This document shows positions 1 through 14,900 of a DNA stretch of 64,000 nucleotides, one piece after another. Numbering within the stretch: the stretch's first letter is position 1; each line of letters begins with the position of its first letter. Position numbers and translations under genes: made by a program. The DNA is from Pelodera strongyloides. Taxonomy: Eukaryota; Nematoda; Chromadorea; Rhabditida; Rhabditidae. A model generated the notes under the pieces. It made no database searches. It saw nothing but the letters and a program-made list of their open reading frames with translations, and was not told the origin of the DNA. Where the stretch lies: the NCBI GenBank assembly GCA_036852015.1, contig JAANDG010000123.1, positions 62,001 through 126,000 on the forward strand, given 5' to 3'.

Positions 1-1000
1 CACGCGAAAACATTGTCCCGTGGCAAGCAGCCACGGGACAATTTGCAATTGATACTTGGAAGGCAAACGCACGGTTTTTGGCATACATGGAACCCCATTT
101 GGTCAAGAATATGAAGTTTCATTTGGTCATGATGATAAGTCCGCGCCTGTCGGGGAATCTGAAAGCTATTTTTATACTGGTAAATTAAACATATTAGTGA
201 ACTGAAACGAGATGGCACGCAAACATAGTAGGCATTAGATGAATCAGGTAGAAAAGGCCCGCTGCGCTACTAATGATAGAAGAAGAGTGCAACACACGCG
301 TGTCGAACTGTCAGCGCCCGCACCCACGCTGCGCGGCTCCTCGCAGTGTGTGTGTGAGAGCTGCAACTGGTAGAAAAAAGTGTGGGCTGCTGCGCTGCGC
401 GGCGGGGGCCCCGCCGCGCAGCGTGTGTGCGGGCGCTACTAATGATAGAGAAAGTGTGCTGCACATGCGCTGCCCGAAGGGCAGCGCCCGCACACACGCT
501 GCGCGGCGGGGCCCAGCCCCGCCGCGCAGCGTGTGTGTGGGCGCTTGCAATGGTCCCTATAAGGGCGCTTTCGGGTTGCTCTTTCCGAAAGGAAAACATG
601 CAAATTTATCGTTCGGGTTGGCTGTTTCCGAAAGGATTTAATGCTTTGAGAAAGCCAAAAATACAGTATGAATTTGCATGTTAACCATGCTAATTCATAA
701 ATTTGCATGTTCAACATGCAAATTCATACTGTGTTTTTTGCTTTCTCAAAGCATTAAATCCTTTCGGAAACAGCCAACCCGAACGATAAATTTGCATGTT
801 TTCCTTTCGGAAAGAGCAACCCGAACGCGCCCTAATAATACAAGAAATGCCAAAACAAACACACGAGCGTTTCCATTCCAGACGTGTATTTAAGTAGGCG
901 GCTGACTATGTAAATTCGAATATTCTAATATGCATGCGAATATATCAATATTTCTTGCCATTTGCTTATTTGGACGTGATTTTAAAGCAATCCTTGGCCC
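1..1000. repeat. Hairpin-rich repeat region, no gene
   Basis: I see no credible exon here. A perfect short hairpin (GTCCCGTGGC and its complement) lies at about 14-42. A GC-rich inverted repeat (CGCCCGCAC...CGCTGCGCGG and complement) occupies about 310-546. A very long foldback follows at 562-833. The open frames in this stretch follow from the inverted repeats and low stop-codon density in GC-rich sequence. The segment at about 850-930 resembles the ends of MITEs seen at 30.8 and 55.4 kb (GCGTTTCCAT...CCAGACG). Confidence 0.6.
562..833. repeat. Long near-perfect palindrome (foldback element)
   Basis: The left arm (562 to about 681) starts AGGGCGC and carries TTCGGGTTGCTCTTTCCGAA. The right arm (about 714-833) is its near-exact reverse complement, ending GCGCCCT. 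A short loop containing AACCATGCTAATTC lies between them. Arms of about 120 bp with very few mismatches suggest a young foldback MITE or an assembled hairpin. No TTAA flank is visible, so this is not obviously the same family as the TTAA MITEs elsewhere. Confidence 0.75.
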
Positions 1001-1264
1001 GCCCCCTTATTTTTCATTTTCCAGAGCACATACAATCATCACACATAGACTGAAGCATGTAGAATCCAGGGTCCCGTTTGCTCTCGAAGTCGGGGATCTT
1101 CATTTTTAGCTCCAATCCAAGGCGGTGTCTCTTAGTCGATGTGTCCCATAGAGTGAAGTGGACGGTAGAAGACGGCACAGAGGATAATGCAGAGCGAAAC
1201 GTCCGTCCTAAGGCTAGGCAAGGGGAGCGCCTTAACTTTATTCCCGACGCCGTGGCATGTTTGC

Positions 1265-1345
1265 AAGATGGTAGCACTGGGCGGGATTCGAACCCGGGTC
1301 GTATGGGTGAGAGACGAGAACTTTGCCAGTGAGCCACGACGCCCA
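1265..1345 (-). repeat. tRNA-like sequence (SINE head or tRNA pseudogene)
   Basis: On the minus strand the segment contains GGGCGTCGTGGCTCACTGGC followed by the B-box GGTTCGAATCC, the spacing expected for a tRNA-type internal promoter. The anticodon arm does not fold cleanly, so a working tRNA gene is unlikely. The sequence to the left on the plus strand (1020-1260) shows no other recognisable feature and may be the SINE body. Confidence 0.45.
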
Positions 1346-1402
1346 CGACGCACTAATTGATTATAGTGCGTATTGTATATATATAGTGCGTATAGTATAT
1401 AT

Positions 1403-1845
1403 AGGGAGAGGCCCACGAGAAAAAAGTTTTCTTCAGTTTACTTGCACAGAACGTCCGGAATTTCAGAAATATTACTGTGAAAACCGCATTTCTTTGCACC
1501 GAGAACTCACAGAGTTATTCCCCGGCAAACAGTTCGGTCAGGTACCGTAGTCAGAATCAATTTTGCGCTTTTAGGGCATCACAGTATTGGAAACGCTTTG
1601 TTATAATCGTAGGAATGATCTTCATTCGTTTAACCATTATTATGAAAAGAAAGAATGCTAATGGATTGATTTAAACCGTAAACCGTTTCTGACTACGGTA
1701 CCTGGCCGAATTGTTTGCCGGGCAATAACTCTGTGAGTTCTGGGTGCAAAGAAGTGAGGTTTTCACAGTAACATTTCTGAAATTCCAGACATTCTGTGCA
1801 AGTAAATTGAACAAAAGTGTTTTTCTCGTGGGCCTCTTCCTTTAA
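1403..1845. mobile_element. TTAA-type foldback MITE (GGCCCACGAGAAAA family)
   Basis: The left end reads AGGGAGAGGCCCACGAGAAA and the right end is its complement, ending in CTTCCTTTAA. Internal arms containing ACAGTTCGG.CAGGTACCGTAGTCAG also mirror each other. The same family recurs at 46114-46563. The left TTAA has decayed to TATA. Confidence 0.75.
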
Positions 1846-3978
<2,133 letters not shown>

Positions 3979-3981
3979 GCG

Positions 3982-5987
3982 ACATCTCACAATGTCGACT
4001 ATATTATTTATTCGTTGTTTATGTATTTAATTTTGTTTTTAGATGCGCCCCAATCGTCCACCCTTATCCTTAGAGCAGCGACAACAACGCGACAGCGCAT
4101 TGGGCACATCTTCGTATCGAACTGGTTATGATCCTCGTGGACCTAATCGATCTAACACCCATTCCTTAGAGCAGCGCCAACAACGAGACGGCGCATTAGG
4201 CACATCTCGTCATGACCCCCATGGACCTAGTCGATCTAGTGGGTTTAACCATTCTTTTGGCTTATTGTTGTTAAAGTGTGAAAGATAAAGTGAACCCCGC
4301 TATGCCAACGGAAATCCGCAGAAACGTTTGGTCAGCGTTTGTGTATCCCATCCCAATTATGTCAAAAATTTCCACACATCTCGCAGTTCAGTGGTTCATT
4401 CTGTCTATTCATACTGTGTACGTTTGTCCGTTACTTCAAGCAAGTTACTAGTGTTTTGACTAGTCAGTCTTCTTTTAAAATCGATTTTTTTTTAAATTTA
4501 TATTACACAAAAGAAACTGTTTTAGGTGCAAGCTATGCAGATGATCGTGCTAGGCAACAGGTGATGTACACTCCGCCGTCGACTCAGGCTTCTGTATATC
4601 ATAATCAAAGGGGTGGACAAAATAACGCGGATCATCCTTTTTTTGCACCACAACGTATGTTATACTTATTGCATTGTTTCACTCTTACATCCACCCACGT
4701 ACAGCAGTTTAAAGTGGTATTGTATAACATCGCGCTGTAGTTAGAAGTGCAGGTACTATTGTACTTGAGTGGCCCCAATTGGAAAATTTTTTTTTTCCAC
4801 AATCTCCAGTTTTTGCTTTATTCGAATGTATTCAACTGCGCTGAGTCCGAAAAAGTCGTTCATATGGGCCCTAGGGGTCGTTGAGACCCAATATGTCGAA
4901 AGCGAAACCTCTTTTTTTGCTCTAAATTATATCAACTGGATGAGCCAACGAAGAAGGTGATATCTTGTGTATATATATCATAGGCCTGTATTTACGTTAC
5001 TAGATCCGCAAATTTACATTGGAAACGTAATGATTAGGTAAGGTAGTTAAGTCACCCCTACAAATGAGCACAAAAACTGTAAAAAAATCTGCTAATATGA
5101 ATACGTTTCGTATATAACTACTATTATAAGTTCCACGAGGGTACCACACTCATTTTTTGGATCATTAAAGGTTTGTAACTTAAACGTAATAACGAAAAAA
5201 AAATGAAATTTTTAATACATATTGGGTCACAATGACCCTTAGGCCTTAGGGCCCATGTGAACCACTTTTTCGGGCTCAGCGCAGTTGAATATATCCGAAA
5301 AAAAGCAAAACCTGAAAGATTTTGGAAAATATTTTGTGCGGCCACTCAAGTACAATAGTACCGGTACCGGAGTGCGAGAAGCCATTTGTACACGTACAAC
5401 ATTTGTTTCGAAAACGGGTTGTCATATCGCTCTCGCTTTAAAGCGTTATTTCGTAATTTTTTGAATATAATAAGTACCTAGTAGCAATAACCAAACCAAA
5501 AAGACCAGTGATTATGTCTGTACTAATGGTGTGTTCCTCCGTGATGTTGTCGTTGTCGTTGCATGGGTTGTTATATACATTTATTTGTTTCTCGTCATCG
5601 TATGAGCTGCAGTCAAACATATTTCTATGATTTTTGAGCGTGTTGTACAGTTTCATTTTCATCTTAGAGCCTTTTTTATATATTTTATTTTAGAACCACC
5701 ACAACAAGAACCACCTACCGTTTTTGATCGTGATCCTGGACAGGTTGTTATTAAGCAAAAGGTAGTGCTTATTGTTATTGTTAGATATTTTTTTAATGAA
5801 TTCGCATTCAAGTGTGACATATAATAACAATTTTATTGGATAATTATTAATGTAAACTATGAAAGAAATACTGGGTACTGAAATAATTTAGTGAAGAATA
5901 TTAATGATAAAATGGTAAGAAAATATGAATGTTATATTTGAATATAATTACCGTGTAAAACACGGACCTCGTTTCGACCCCCTGTCG
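3982..5987 (+). repeat. Tandem duplication unit, copy 1 (2.0 kb, exon-containing)
   Basis: The block from ACATCTCACAATGTCGAC to CGACCCCCTGTCG is repeated at 5992-7989 with only scattered substitutions and short indels. It carries three Mint exons, their introns and a MITE. A four-base TATA sequence lies between copies. The very high identity, including intron sequence, points to a recent duplication. Confidence 0.95.
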
Positions 5988-8900
5988 TATAACATCTCAC
6001 AATGTCGACTATATTATTTATTCGTTGTTTATGTATTTAATTTTGTTTTTAGATGCGCCCCAATCGTCCACCCTTATCCTTAGAGCAGCGACAACAACGC
6101 GACAGCGCATTGGGCACATCTTCGTATCGAACTGGTTATGATCCTCGTGGACCTAATCGATCTAACACCCATTCCTTAGAGCAGCGCCAACAACGAGACG
6201 GCGCATTAGGCACATCTCGTCATGACCCCCATGGACCTAGTCGATCTAGTGGGTTTAACCATTCTTTTGGCTTATTGTTGTTAAAGTGTGAAAGATAAAG
6301 TGAACCCCGCTATGCCAACGGAAATCCGCAGAAACGTTTGGTCAGCGTTTGTGTATCCCATCCCAATTATGTCAAAAATTTCCACACATCTCGCAGTTCA
6401 GTGGTTCATTCTGTCTATTCATACTGTGTACGTTTGTCCGTTACTTCAAGCAAGTTACTAGTGTTTTGACTAGTCAGTCTTCTTTTAAAATCGATTTTTT
6501 TTTTTAAATTTATATTACACAAAAGAAACTGTTTTAGGTGCAAGCTATGCAGATGATCGTGCTAGGCAACAGGTGATGTACACTCCGCCGTCGACTCAGG
6601 CTTCTGTATATCATAATCAAAGGGGTGGACAAAATAACGCGGATCATCCTTTTTTTGCACCACAACGTATGTTATACTTATTGCATTGTTTCACTCTTAC
6701 ATCCACCCACGTACAGCAGTTTAAAGTGGTATTGTATAACATCGCGCTGTAGTTAGAAGTGCAGGTACTATTGTACTTGAGTGGCCCCAATTGGAAAATT
6801 TTGTTTTCCCACAATCTCCAGTTTTTGCTTTATTCGAATGTATTCAACTGCGCTGAGTCCGAAAAAGTCGTTCATATGGGCCCTAGGGGTCGTTGAGACC
6901 CAATATGTCGAAAGCGAAACCTCTTTTTTTGCTCTAAATTATATCAACTGGATGAGCCAACGAAGAAGGTGATATCTTGTGTATATATCATAGGCCTGTA
7001 TTTACGTTACTAGATCCGCAAATTTACATTGGAAACGTAATGATTAGGTAAGGTAGTTAAGTCACCCCTACAAATAGCACAAAAACTGTAAAAAAATCTG
7101 CTAATATGAATACGTTTCGTATATAACTACTATTATAAGTTCCACGAGGGTACCACACTCATTTTTTGGATCATTAAAGGTTTGTAACTTAAACGTAATA
7201 ACGAAAAAAAAATGAAATTTTTAATACATATTGGGTCACAACGACCCTTAGGCCTTAGGGCCCATGTGAACCACTTTTTCGGGCTCAGCGCAGTTGAATA
7301 TATCCGAAAAAAAGCAAAACCTGAAAGATTTTGGAAAATATTTTGTGCGGCCACTCAAGTACAATAGTACCGGTACCGGAGTGCGAGAAGCCATTTGTAC
7401 ACGTACAACATTCGTTTCGAAAACGGGTTGTCATATCGCTCTCGAGCGTTATTTCGTAATTTTTTGAATATAATAAGTACCTAGTAGCAATAACCAAACC
7501 AAAAAGACCAGTGATTATGTCTGTACTAATGGTGTGTTCCTCCGTGATGTTGTCGTTGTCGTTGCATGGGTTGTTATATACATTTATTTGTTTCTCGTCA
7601 TCGTATGAGCTGCAGTCAAACATATTTCTATGATTTTTGAGCGTGTTGTACAGTTTCATTTTTATCTTAGAGCCTTTTTTATATATTTTATTTTAGAACC
7701 ACCACAACAAGAACCACCTACCGTTTTTGATCGTGATCCTGGACAGGTTGTTATTAAGCAAAAGGTAGTGCTTATTGTTATTGTTAGATATTTTTTAATG
7801 AATTCGCATTCAAGTGTGACATATAATAACAATTTTATTGGATAATTATTAATGTAAACTATGAAAGAAATACTGGGTATTGAAATAATTTAGTGAAGAA
7901 TATTAATGATAAAATGGTAAGAAAATATGAATGTTATATTTGAATATAATTACCGTGTAAAACACGGACCTCGTTTCGACCCCCTGTCGCAGACGAGGAT
8001 TTATTTGATCAGGGCGGGGGTGCTCGTCAGTGCGACACCCTGATCAAATTGTGACAATAAAAAACTATGTGAGTATTATTTAAAAAAATATATATGTTGT
8101 TTTCATGAATACAACGAGCGTGGGAACTATTAAGCGATGCGTCGCGTCGCGTAACTAGTGACCTCCATATGATTAGAATATCATGGATATGTGGGTATGG
8201 ACAAGGGTATACATGTCCCTTTGCCAATGGTAATCAATTAATTGGTTGTCAAATTAGAACACACCCATTCACAAAGAGATTTAGTTGAAGTCTTATACTT
8301 TGAGGTATCACGGGATATACATTGAAACATTTAGTGTACACTTTGATAATAACATCGTTGGGGTAGATCAGTTTATCGTAAAATTCATTAATTTTAGATT
8401 TAAAAAGGGTTAAGGTTGACGTGCAACGACTAATACGTAGTGTTTCTCCTATCATGCACAGTTTCGTATCATAGATAGGAAACCTATTAACTTCGAACGA
8501 ATAGTCATCCGTTTTGTTGTAGAGTTTGATTATCCACTTTTCTTGCTTGCTAAGGCGTAAGTCAAGAAATGCAGCTTCTTCGTCAGTGTGATTAGCTTGT
8601 TCTAAAGTTAAGCAGTCAGGGTATATTTCTTGTAATTAATTTGGGACATCTTGCTGATTATAGAGGAGTAAAATGTCGTCCATATATCTGTAATTTTTCG
8701 CGTTGCGACTTAAATACATATTGGCAGAATTTTTAAGGTATTTGAATTCGATCATTGAAATTGCGAGATCAGACAGTAAAGGTGGCGCGTTTCCTCCTTG
8801 TGGAACGCCTTTTATTTGATGGAACACTTTATTTTTGAAGATTAGAAAGCTATTTTTGATCAAATATGAGATTATATGTTTAATTGCTAGCTTAGAATAT

Positions 8901-11900
8901 GTGCTGTTCGCTACCTTGTCTGTGTAATAGCATCTCTTAAAACCAACATTAAGAAACTCACGACCCGAATTTTTAAAGCATATATCTACCAGTTCAGAAA
9001 TATTGGTAAGAATAGCGTTATGCGGAAGATTTGTAAAAAGACTGGCAAAATCAAAGGTTTAACCTTTTAATACTTGTTTATATCAGATCCATTAGTAATA
9101 ATTAATGAGTTGTCAATTGAACAGTGAGTGTAAGTGTTTCGTGACCAGTTGCAAGAGGCGTTGCAATAGTTTTTAAAATGTCATTTTAGGCGTGTTTTAG
9201 TACTTTTTGAATAAGAATCGATAATTGCCTTAAACTACTGCGTTTAGCAGCAGTGATAAATATCATTTTTATGATTTCCTTGTGTAGTTTTGGAATGGCA
9301 TAAATATTAGGGAGCAGTAGGTCTTCTTCCTCTATTTTAATTTTAAACAAGTAAGAAAAAGCCCTGTGGTCATTTATAATGGCATCTGTGGTACGTGTAT
9401 TATAAGGGAATACGTATCGTTACCAATAGTGTTGCCGCTGATATTTCCTAGTTCTTTGTCTAAAAACATTTTGTATAATCGGGGACAAGTAAAACAGAAA
9501 TTACTAGGAGCTTTGTCAACACAAGTTATTACAAATTGTTTTCTAATTTTTGCAAGATCTTTATGGTTTACAGAAGGTTCTGAACTGCTCCGTTCAAAGG
9601 TAATGCAATCATCGATATTTAAACGAAATCTGGTAGTTAATCTGTGCTTATTACAATATTTGCTTAATTTATCGTGTACATCCTGTTTCAGAACGTTTTG
9701 ACAGAACTTTTAACAGAACGTTTTGTCTCTCCAACATATTGTATTCCATACTTTCCACACGTAATACAATATATTACTCCTTTACTAGAACAGTTGGAAG
9801 AAGAAGTGGCATATAATCTAGAAAAATACTACTTCGTATAACGTGTTCAAATGAAATGTTAGGGCATAATTTACATCTATTACTTCTACAAGGGCAAAAT
9901 TCTTGAGTACCTTGTAGAGATGTAATGTAAGTTTTCGGGCAAAGTTTGGTAGAACTTAATGAATTACGAAGAAAATATGCATTTGGGGTATTCGTAGGGC
10001 ATACAATTTTCCTCTTTCCGCCGCCCTAAGCTTCAGAGGTAAGGTGTAACAGGGAGCACTTCGGTCCAACCTAAGGACCCCGTGGTGGTTACGAGACTAA
10101 AAAGTCTGTACCACGTTGTCGCTAGGACTCCTCAGGGACCATGGTGAGCTCCCAATACAACACCATTCAACCGCCTAGGTCCCTATCAGAGATGATAATT
10201 GACCAGTGTATAATGATTATAATAGTATGAATGTAATTTCTGCCCCCATTATAACGACCAGGAGACCAAAATAATGAAAGTGTATAGCAAAGTCTGACAT
10301 TATAGCCTCCTACAATCATAATATTCCGAAAAGTAAGGCCATGAAAGTAAGGTTAATGGAAATAATTACTTTGTACTAATGTGTTGTACTGTAGTTGTAG
10401 GTGGATATTGGTAATATTAAGACGTACAATGTAATTATACTGTTGAAAATTGAAACTTACAAGCAGAATGTAATATGATGAAAATGAAAACAGGTATGAC
10501 ACTTTAAATAATTTATTAAAAATTTTGACGAAAAATTATTGTCTGCTACTGTAGTAGTAACAGTATGTCGAGGCCCGAAAACCCAAATATCTACATATAA
10601 TCTAAGGAAATATGACGAATACAAAGTATAAAAGTAATGTTACTAACAAAAATATGTTTTGTGTTATATATGTATGCAAGCAACTTCAAATACCACTGTG
10701 TATTAAATAACCAAAATAGGGTAATTTTTCAAATGATTCACAAATATGCAACGAAATTTTATGTATGATATAATGATAAGTATATATGTATACTATACAT
10801 AAGTGCACGTTTTGAATAATTATTATATAAATAGACAGCACGAAAAAAAAGTATCCGAAATACGGATACAGAATCCCAAAGGGATAACCCTCCTAAGGAA
10901 AGCGTTATGTTCACGAATTTTAGGTCTATAGTATTACTAGTATTATCGTTTCGACAGTTTATGAAATTTAACGGAGAATACCCATTTTGTGTTGCAGGAT
11001 GGGCCATCGTACACTCGTAATCGTTCACGTTCACCTTCTCCCGCGATGAGTGGCGGTTTTGAGCAGGGAAATGCCTCGCTGCCCCGCCGACGCGTAGTTC
11101 AACAATATGAATATGAAAGCGGTGGGTGGTTTCCTTTGTTAGTTTGGGTTTCATCCGAGAGCCCTTTTTCCCAGTTTTTACGAGTTACGAATGCATCTTA
11201 GATACTTCTGGGAACCTATATAAGTAGCCTAAGTCTTAATCATTAAGCAAGGTGCGTGGGTCATGAGTCCCTGCCGCGCGTGTTATTCTAACAGTTGTTA
11301 TTAGTTAATTGATGCATGTAATTTGGGATGACACGGTTCTTTTTGCTGCGACAGTTACCTTAGATATCCGACAGGTTGTGCACAAGAGAGTTGAGTCAGG
11401 AGCCTTTTTCGTTATCGATCGGTTATTATTTTATCCATGTTATCCAATCTTATTGATTTCGAATATTCAATGCCACTGAATTTTGCGGAAGCTTTATATT
11501 CTGAGGCCGTATTCACCAACACAAAGAGAGCGCTCTGAACATCTTCTGCTCTCGCACCCTTTACGCACTCTTACGCACCCTTTTTGTTTCTTCTCCGAGG
11601 GTCTGCGTCTTTTTCCAAACTTTCAGAGAAATCATTTGATCAGTCGGCTTCGAACTTTCTAAGTTGGCTAAGGTGTGTTAACTTATAGGAAGGTGAGCTC
11701 TTTCCATAGATTACGTTTTTTTCATGCCTGATGCCTCATGCTTGATGTCTCGATTAATGGGGGGTGGGAAACACATTTCAGGGCTAGCCCTGTACTTGTG
11801 CTGCATTTACAACTATTCATAGTAATTTTGTTGCCTTTTTTGCCTGTGCTTCCGTTTTTTGGACTTCTATTATAACGTGTAGCTTCATCATTTTATGTTG

Positions 11901-14900
11901 CCATTCCTTTCTTCGTTCGCTGAATATTGCTGACTTTTTGGTTGGTTGAAGCTGAAGCCGCGGAAGTCAAATTACTTTGCTTTAGTTGTGTGATGAGCAG
12001 TGCGTCGAGTTATTAAATCTGGTCCTACTTTGCGTTATAATTTTGAAGTTTGCATTTGTCTTAACAACAGTTATGATTTTTAATATATGCACATATTGCC
12101 TGTATCCTCACGAGTTGGTGCTGCTCAACTTTGGTATATTATCTTATTATATAAAGGATAAGAGTTTGTTTATCGTTTTGTTTGTCGTTTTGTGTGTACG
12201 GGACGAAGCTTTTTCATAAATATATGATCGCAGTTGAAATAGAACATACAAAAACCTTAGCCTCGGTGGGATTCGAACCCACAGCAGCACACAATCTATT
12301 GATCCGTAGTCCAACGCTCTACCTGTTGAGGTATGCTAGCTTATTGGACGAGGATATTATCTTATTATACTCTGAACCCCGGACGCGCAGCGGCGCAGCG
12401 CAGCAATGCATTTGCGCGGACGCCGAATTGCAGGAGCGCGTCCGCGCAAAAATGTTGCCGCACTGCGCGCAATCGGACCACGTGCATGCACAATGCCTGC
12501 CCCGCGAACTTTTTTCGCACTTTAGCGCCCTGTTAAACCGCTAAAAACCGAATAAACAATCAAGCATGGCCAATAAAAGGTATAAAGTTCCTAAGTTCCA
12601 ATGATTGCCAGTGCCAATGGGGAAATAAATCCTACCGGTCTAACTCATTGTCGGATAGGTGTTTAAAAAATAGAAGAAAGATTAGATGTACGAATGTAGA
12701 AACTAAATAACAAACAAGTTATGTTACTAGGATCCTAGGATGAGATTTGCACCGTTTTAATGTGTGTATTAACATAGGAAACGTGTAGATTAACTAATAA
12801 CTGCAATAGTTAATAAACTCCGGATGCACATTATACCTGTGCTAGTTAATAAATGAGTTTAGCAAATAAAAACTAGTGCTAAGCAATATTAAACCTAAAA
12901 ACTGTAAAAGATAACAGAGAAGAATAATAGAACAATACTACCATGATTCTATAAATTTGAAAACCACTCTTAGGACGAATTAGTTAAATGATATTGATAA
13001 AGCGGGGACAAGTGGCACGAGCTTAATAAAATAGCGAAATAAAACAAGGACATTTTTAATTAATAAACGCTCACACCAAGTCAGGGGTGACAAGGTTTGT
13101 TGATCAGTTCGGATGCTCGGAAACCTCCATTGTTGCTCTTCTTACTTCTTACGGACTCCAACTGCATCAAACTGAGAGTTCACAGGTTATTCCAAGTTAC
13201 GATTTCGCAAGCAAATCTGAAAATAATAAAACCTTTATTACCTGTTGAATGTAGATTGCACTCGCCTCCAACAGTCCAACAGAGGAATTTGCTTGCTATC
13301 TAAATTGAAAATGAATACATTATCGCTCAACACAATGGCTTAAATATTTACCAAATTCGACTCGGCTTAAGTCATATGCCAAAGTGATTTATGAATTTAG
13401 TACACCTAATAAGAGCATACAAAGAGAAAAAGTACCTATTGAAACCATTCCATTGAATCCATTTGTCGCTCTGTCCGACCGACCAGGTCATCCGGAAAAC
13501 CATTTCTTGTTTTGGGGAGCACGTGTAGTGATTTTTGTAGCTACAAATTAATTTAAAATTTTGAGGATGCAAAATTCGGTGGACATATTCACCACTATTC
13601 AGTTGCCTATCAAGGGATCGAATGGTGAATATGGCCTCTGCAGCTGGCAAGAAATTTACATAACGATGGGGAAACACTTAAATAAACCATTTAAATACAT
13701 CCAGAAGACTTAATTGCATTAAATAAATTAAGAAGGGCGAGATATTAAAGAAAAAAACACTACCTGGAAAACGTCAAGAAGTTGTTTAATCGACAAAAGA
13801 ATGGGAGCACCTGTGATGTCCGGTGAGAGTTGAAATCTAGAACACATGTGTGGCTGCAGCCATAAAAATAAACAGCTATACGAAAGAGCTTATGGCGCCT
13901 CACATCCAAACTTGGACAAAACTGACACTTGTTTACAAAAAAACGCCACTTCTTAAAGTTTAGAACTTCTTATGCCCAAACAACATTTGCTTCTCAAATA
14001 ATTACACAATGCAAGGAGCACACAACACACTTAACGATACCTTGAACTGTACTACATACCTTGAACGCCGCCTATTTGTCGCACGTGCATGTCACGGGTT
14101 TGTTTTTATGTGCACAACGAAAGCTGTTCATCGATCGAAAGAGAATACAAAATCTTGCCGCTAGCCGGATTCGAACCCACAGCGGCCCACAATCTCTCGA
14201 TTCACAGTCCAACGCACTACCTGTTGAGCTATGCTAGCTTATGGGAGGTGGAACTTATAGGAGATAGGAGAGCAATTGCAATAGCAAATTTGCAAATTTG
14301 CATGAAGTCCAGAACCATATTATACGTTTCCACATAAACGTAAATGAACATCTTTTTTACGTTTGAAGAAATTCCTTTTTTTAAATAGGGTAACACTAAG
14401 AGCACGTAGGGTTCTTCGAACAGCTGGTATCCACAACGAAAGCCGTTCATAAGAACATTTCCTATTCTCAATCGAAAGAGCGTACAAAATCTTTGCCGCT
14501 GGCGAAGTTCGAACCCACATCAGCACACAACCTCTCGATTCATAGTCCAACGCTCTTCGTGTTGAGCTATGCTAGCTTATTGTACGAGGATCTTATAGGC
14601 GATAGAAGAGCAAGTACAATAGCCTCCAGTCGGAGAAGAGCGAAGAGCCCTAGGGCTCTTCGCTCTTCACCTTGAAGTCCCGAGCCACCTTATACGTTTC
14701 CACATGAACGTAAATGAACGTCTTTTTACCTTTGTAGTTCCTTTCTTTAAATAGGGTAACAATCGGCCGAAGGCCGATTCCTCCAGTCGGAGAAGAGCCC
14801 GTATTGCTCTTCGAACGGCTGGTATATATATATAAGGATATTCTTACTTTAATTAAGGACTAGGACATTTATCAGTGCATCAGTATACGGGTAATGAAAG

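Noticed and set aside
273..684. Arg/Ala-rich open frames of about 100 codons on both strands
   Set aside because: GC-rich inverted repeats produce mirror-image frames on both strands; no domain.
9366..9701. 111-codon plus-strand frame
   Set aside because: It is antisense to the Penelope-like pre-RT region, which has clear family motifs on the minus strand.
10060..10200. Second hammerhead ribozyme at the 5' side of the Penelope-like element
   Set aside because: CTGAGGAGTCC and GGACCGAA are present on the minus strand, but no matching stem I or stem III and no cleavage site could be placed.
12240..12350. Functional tRNA gene (Arg-like)
   Set aside because: The same tRNA-like core with different anticodon-loop bases and identical non-tRNA flanks recurs several times, which fits a SINE.
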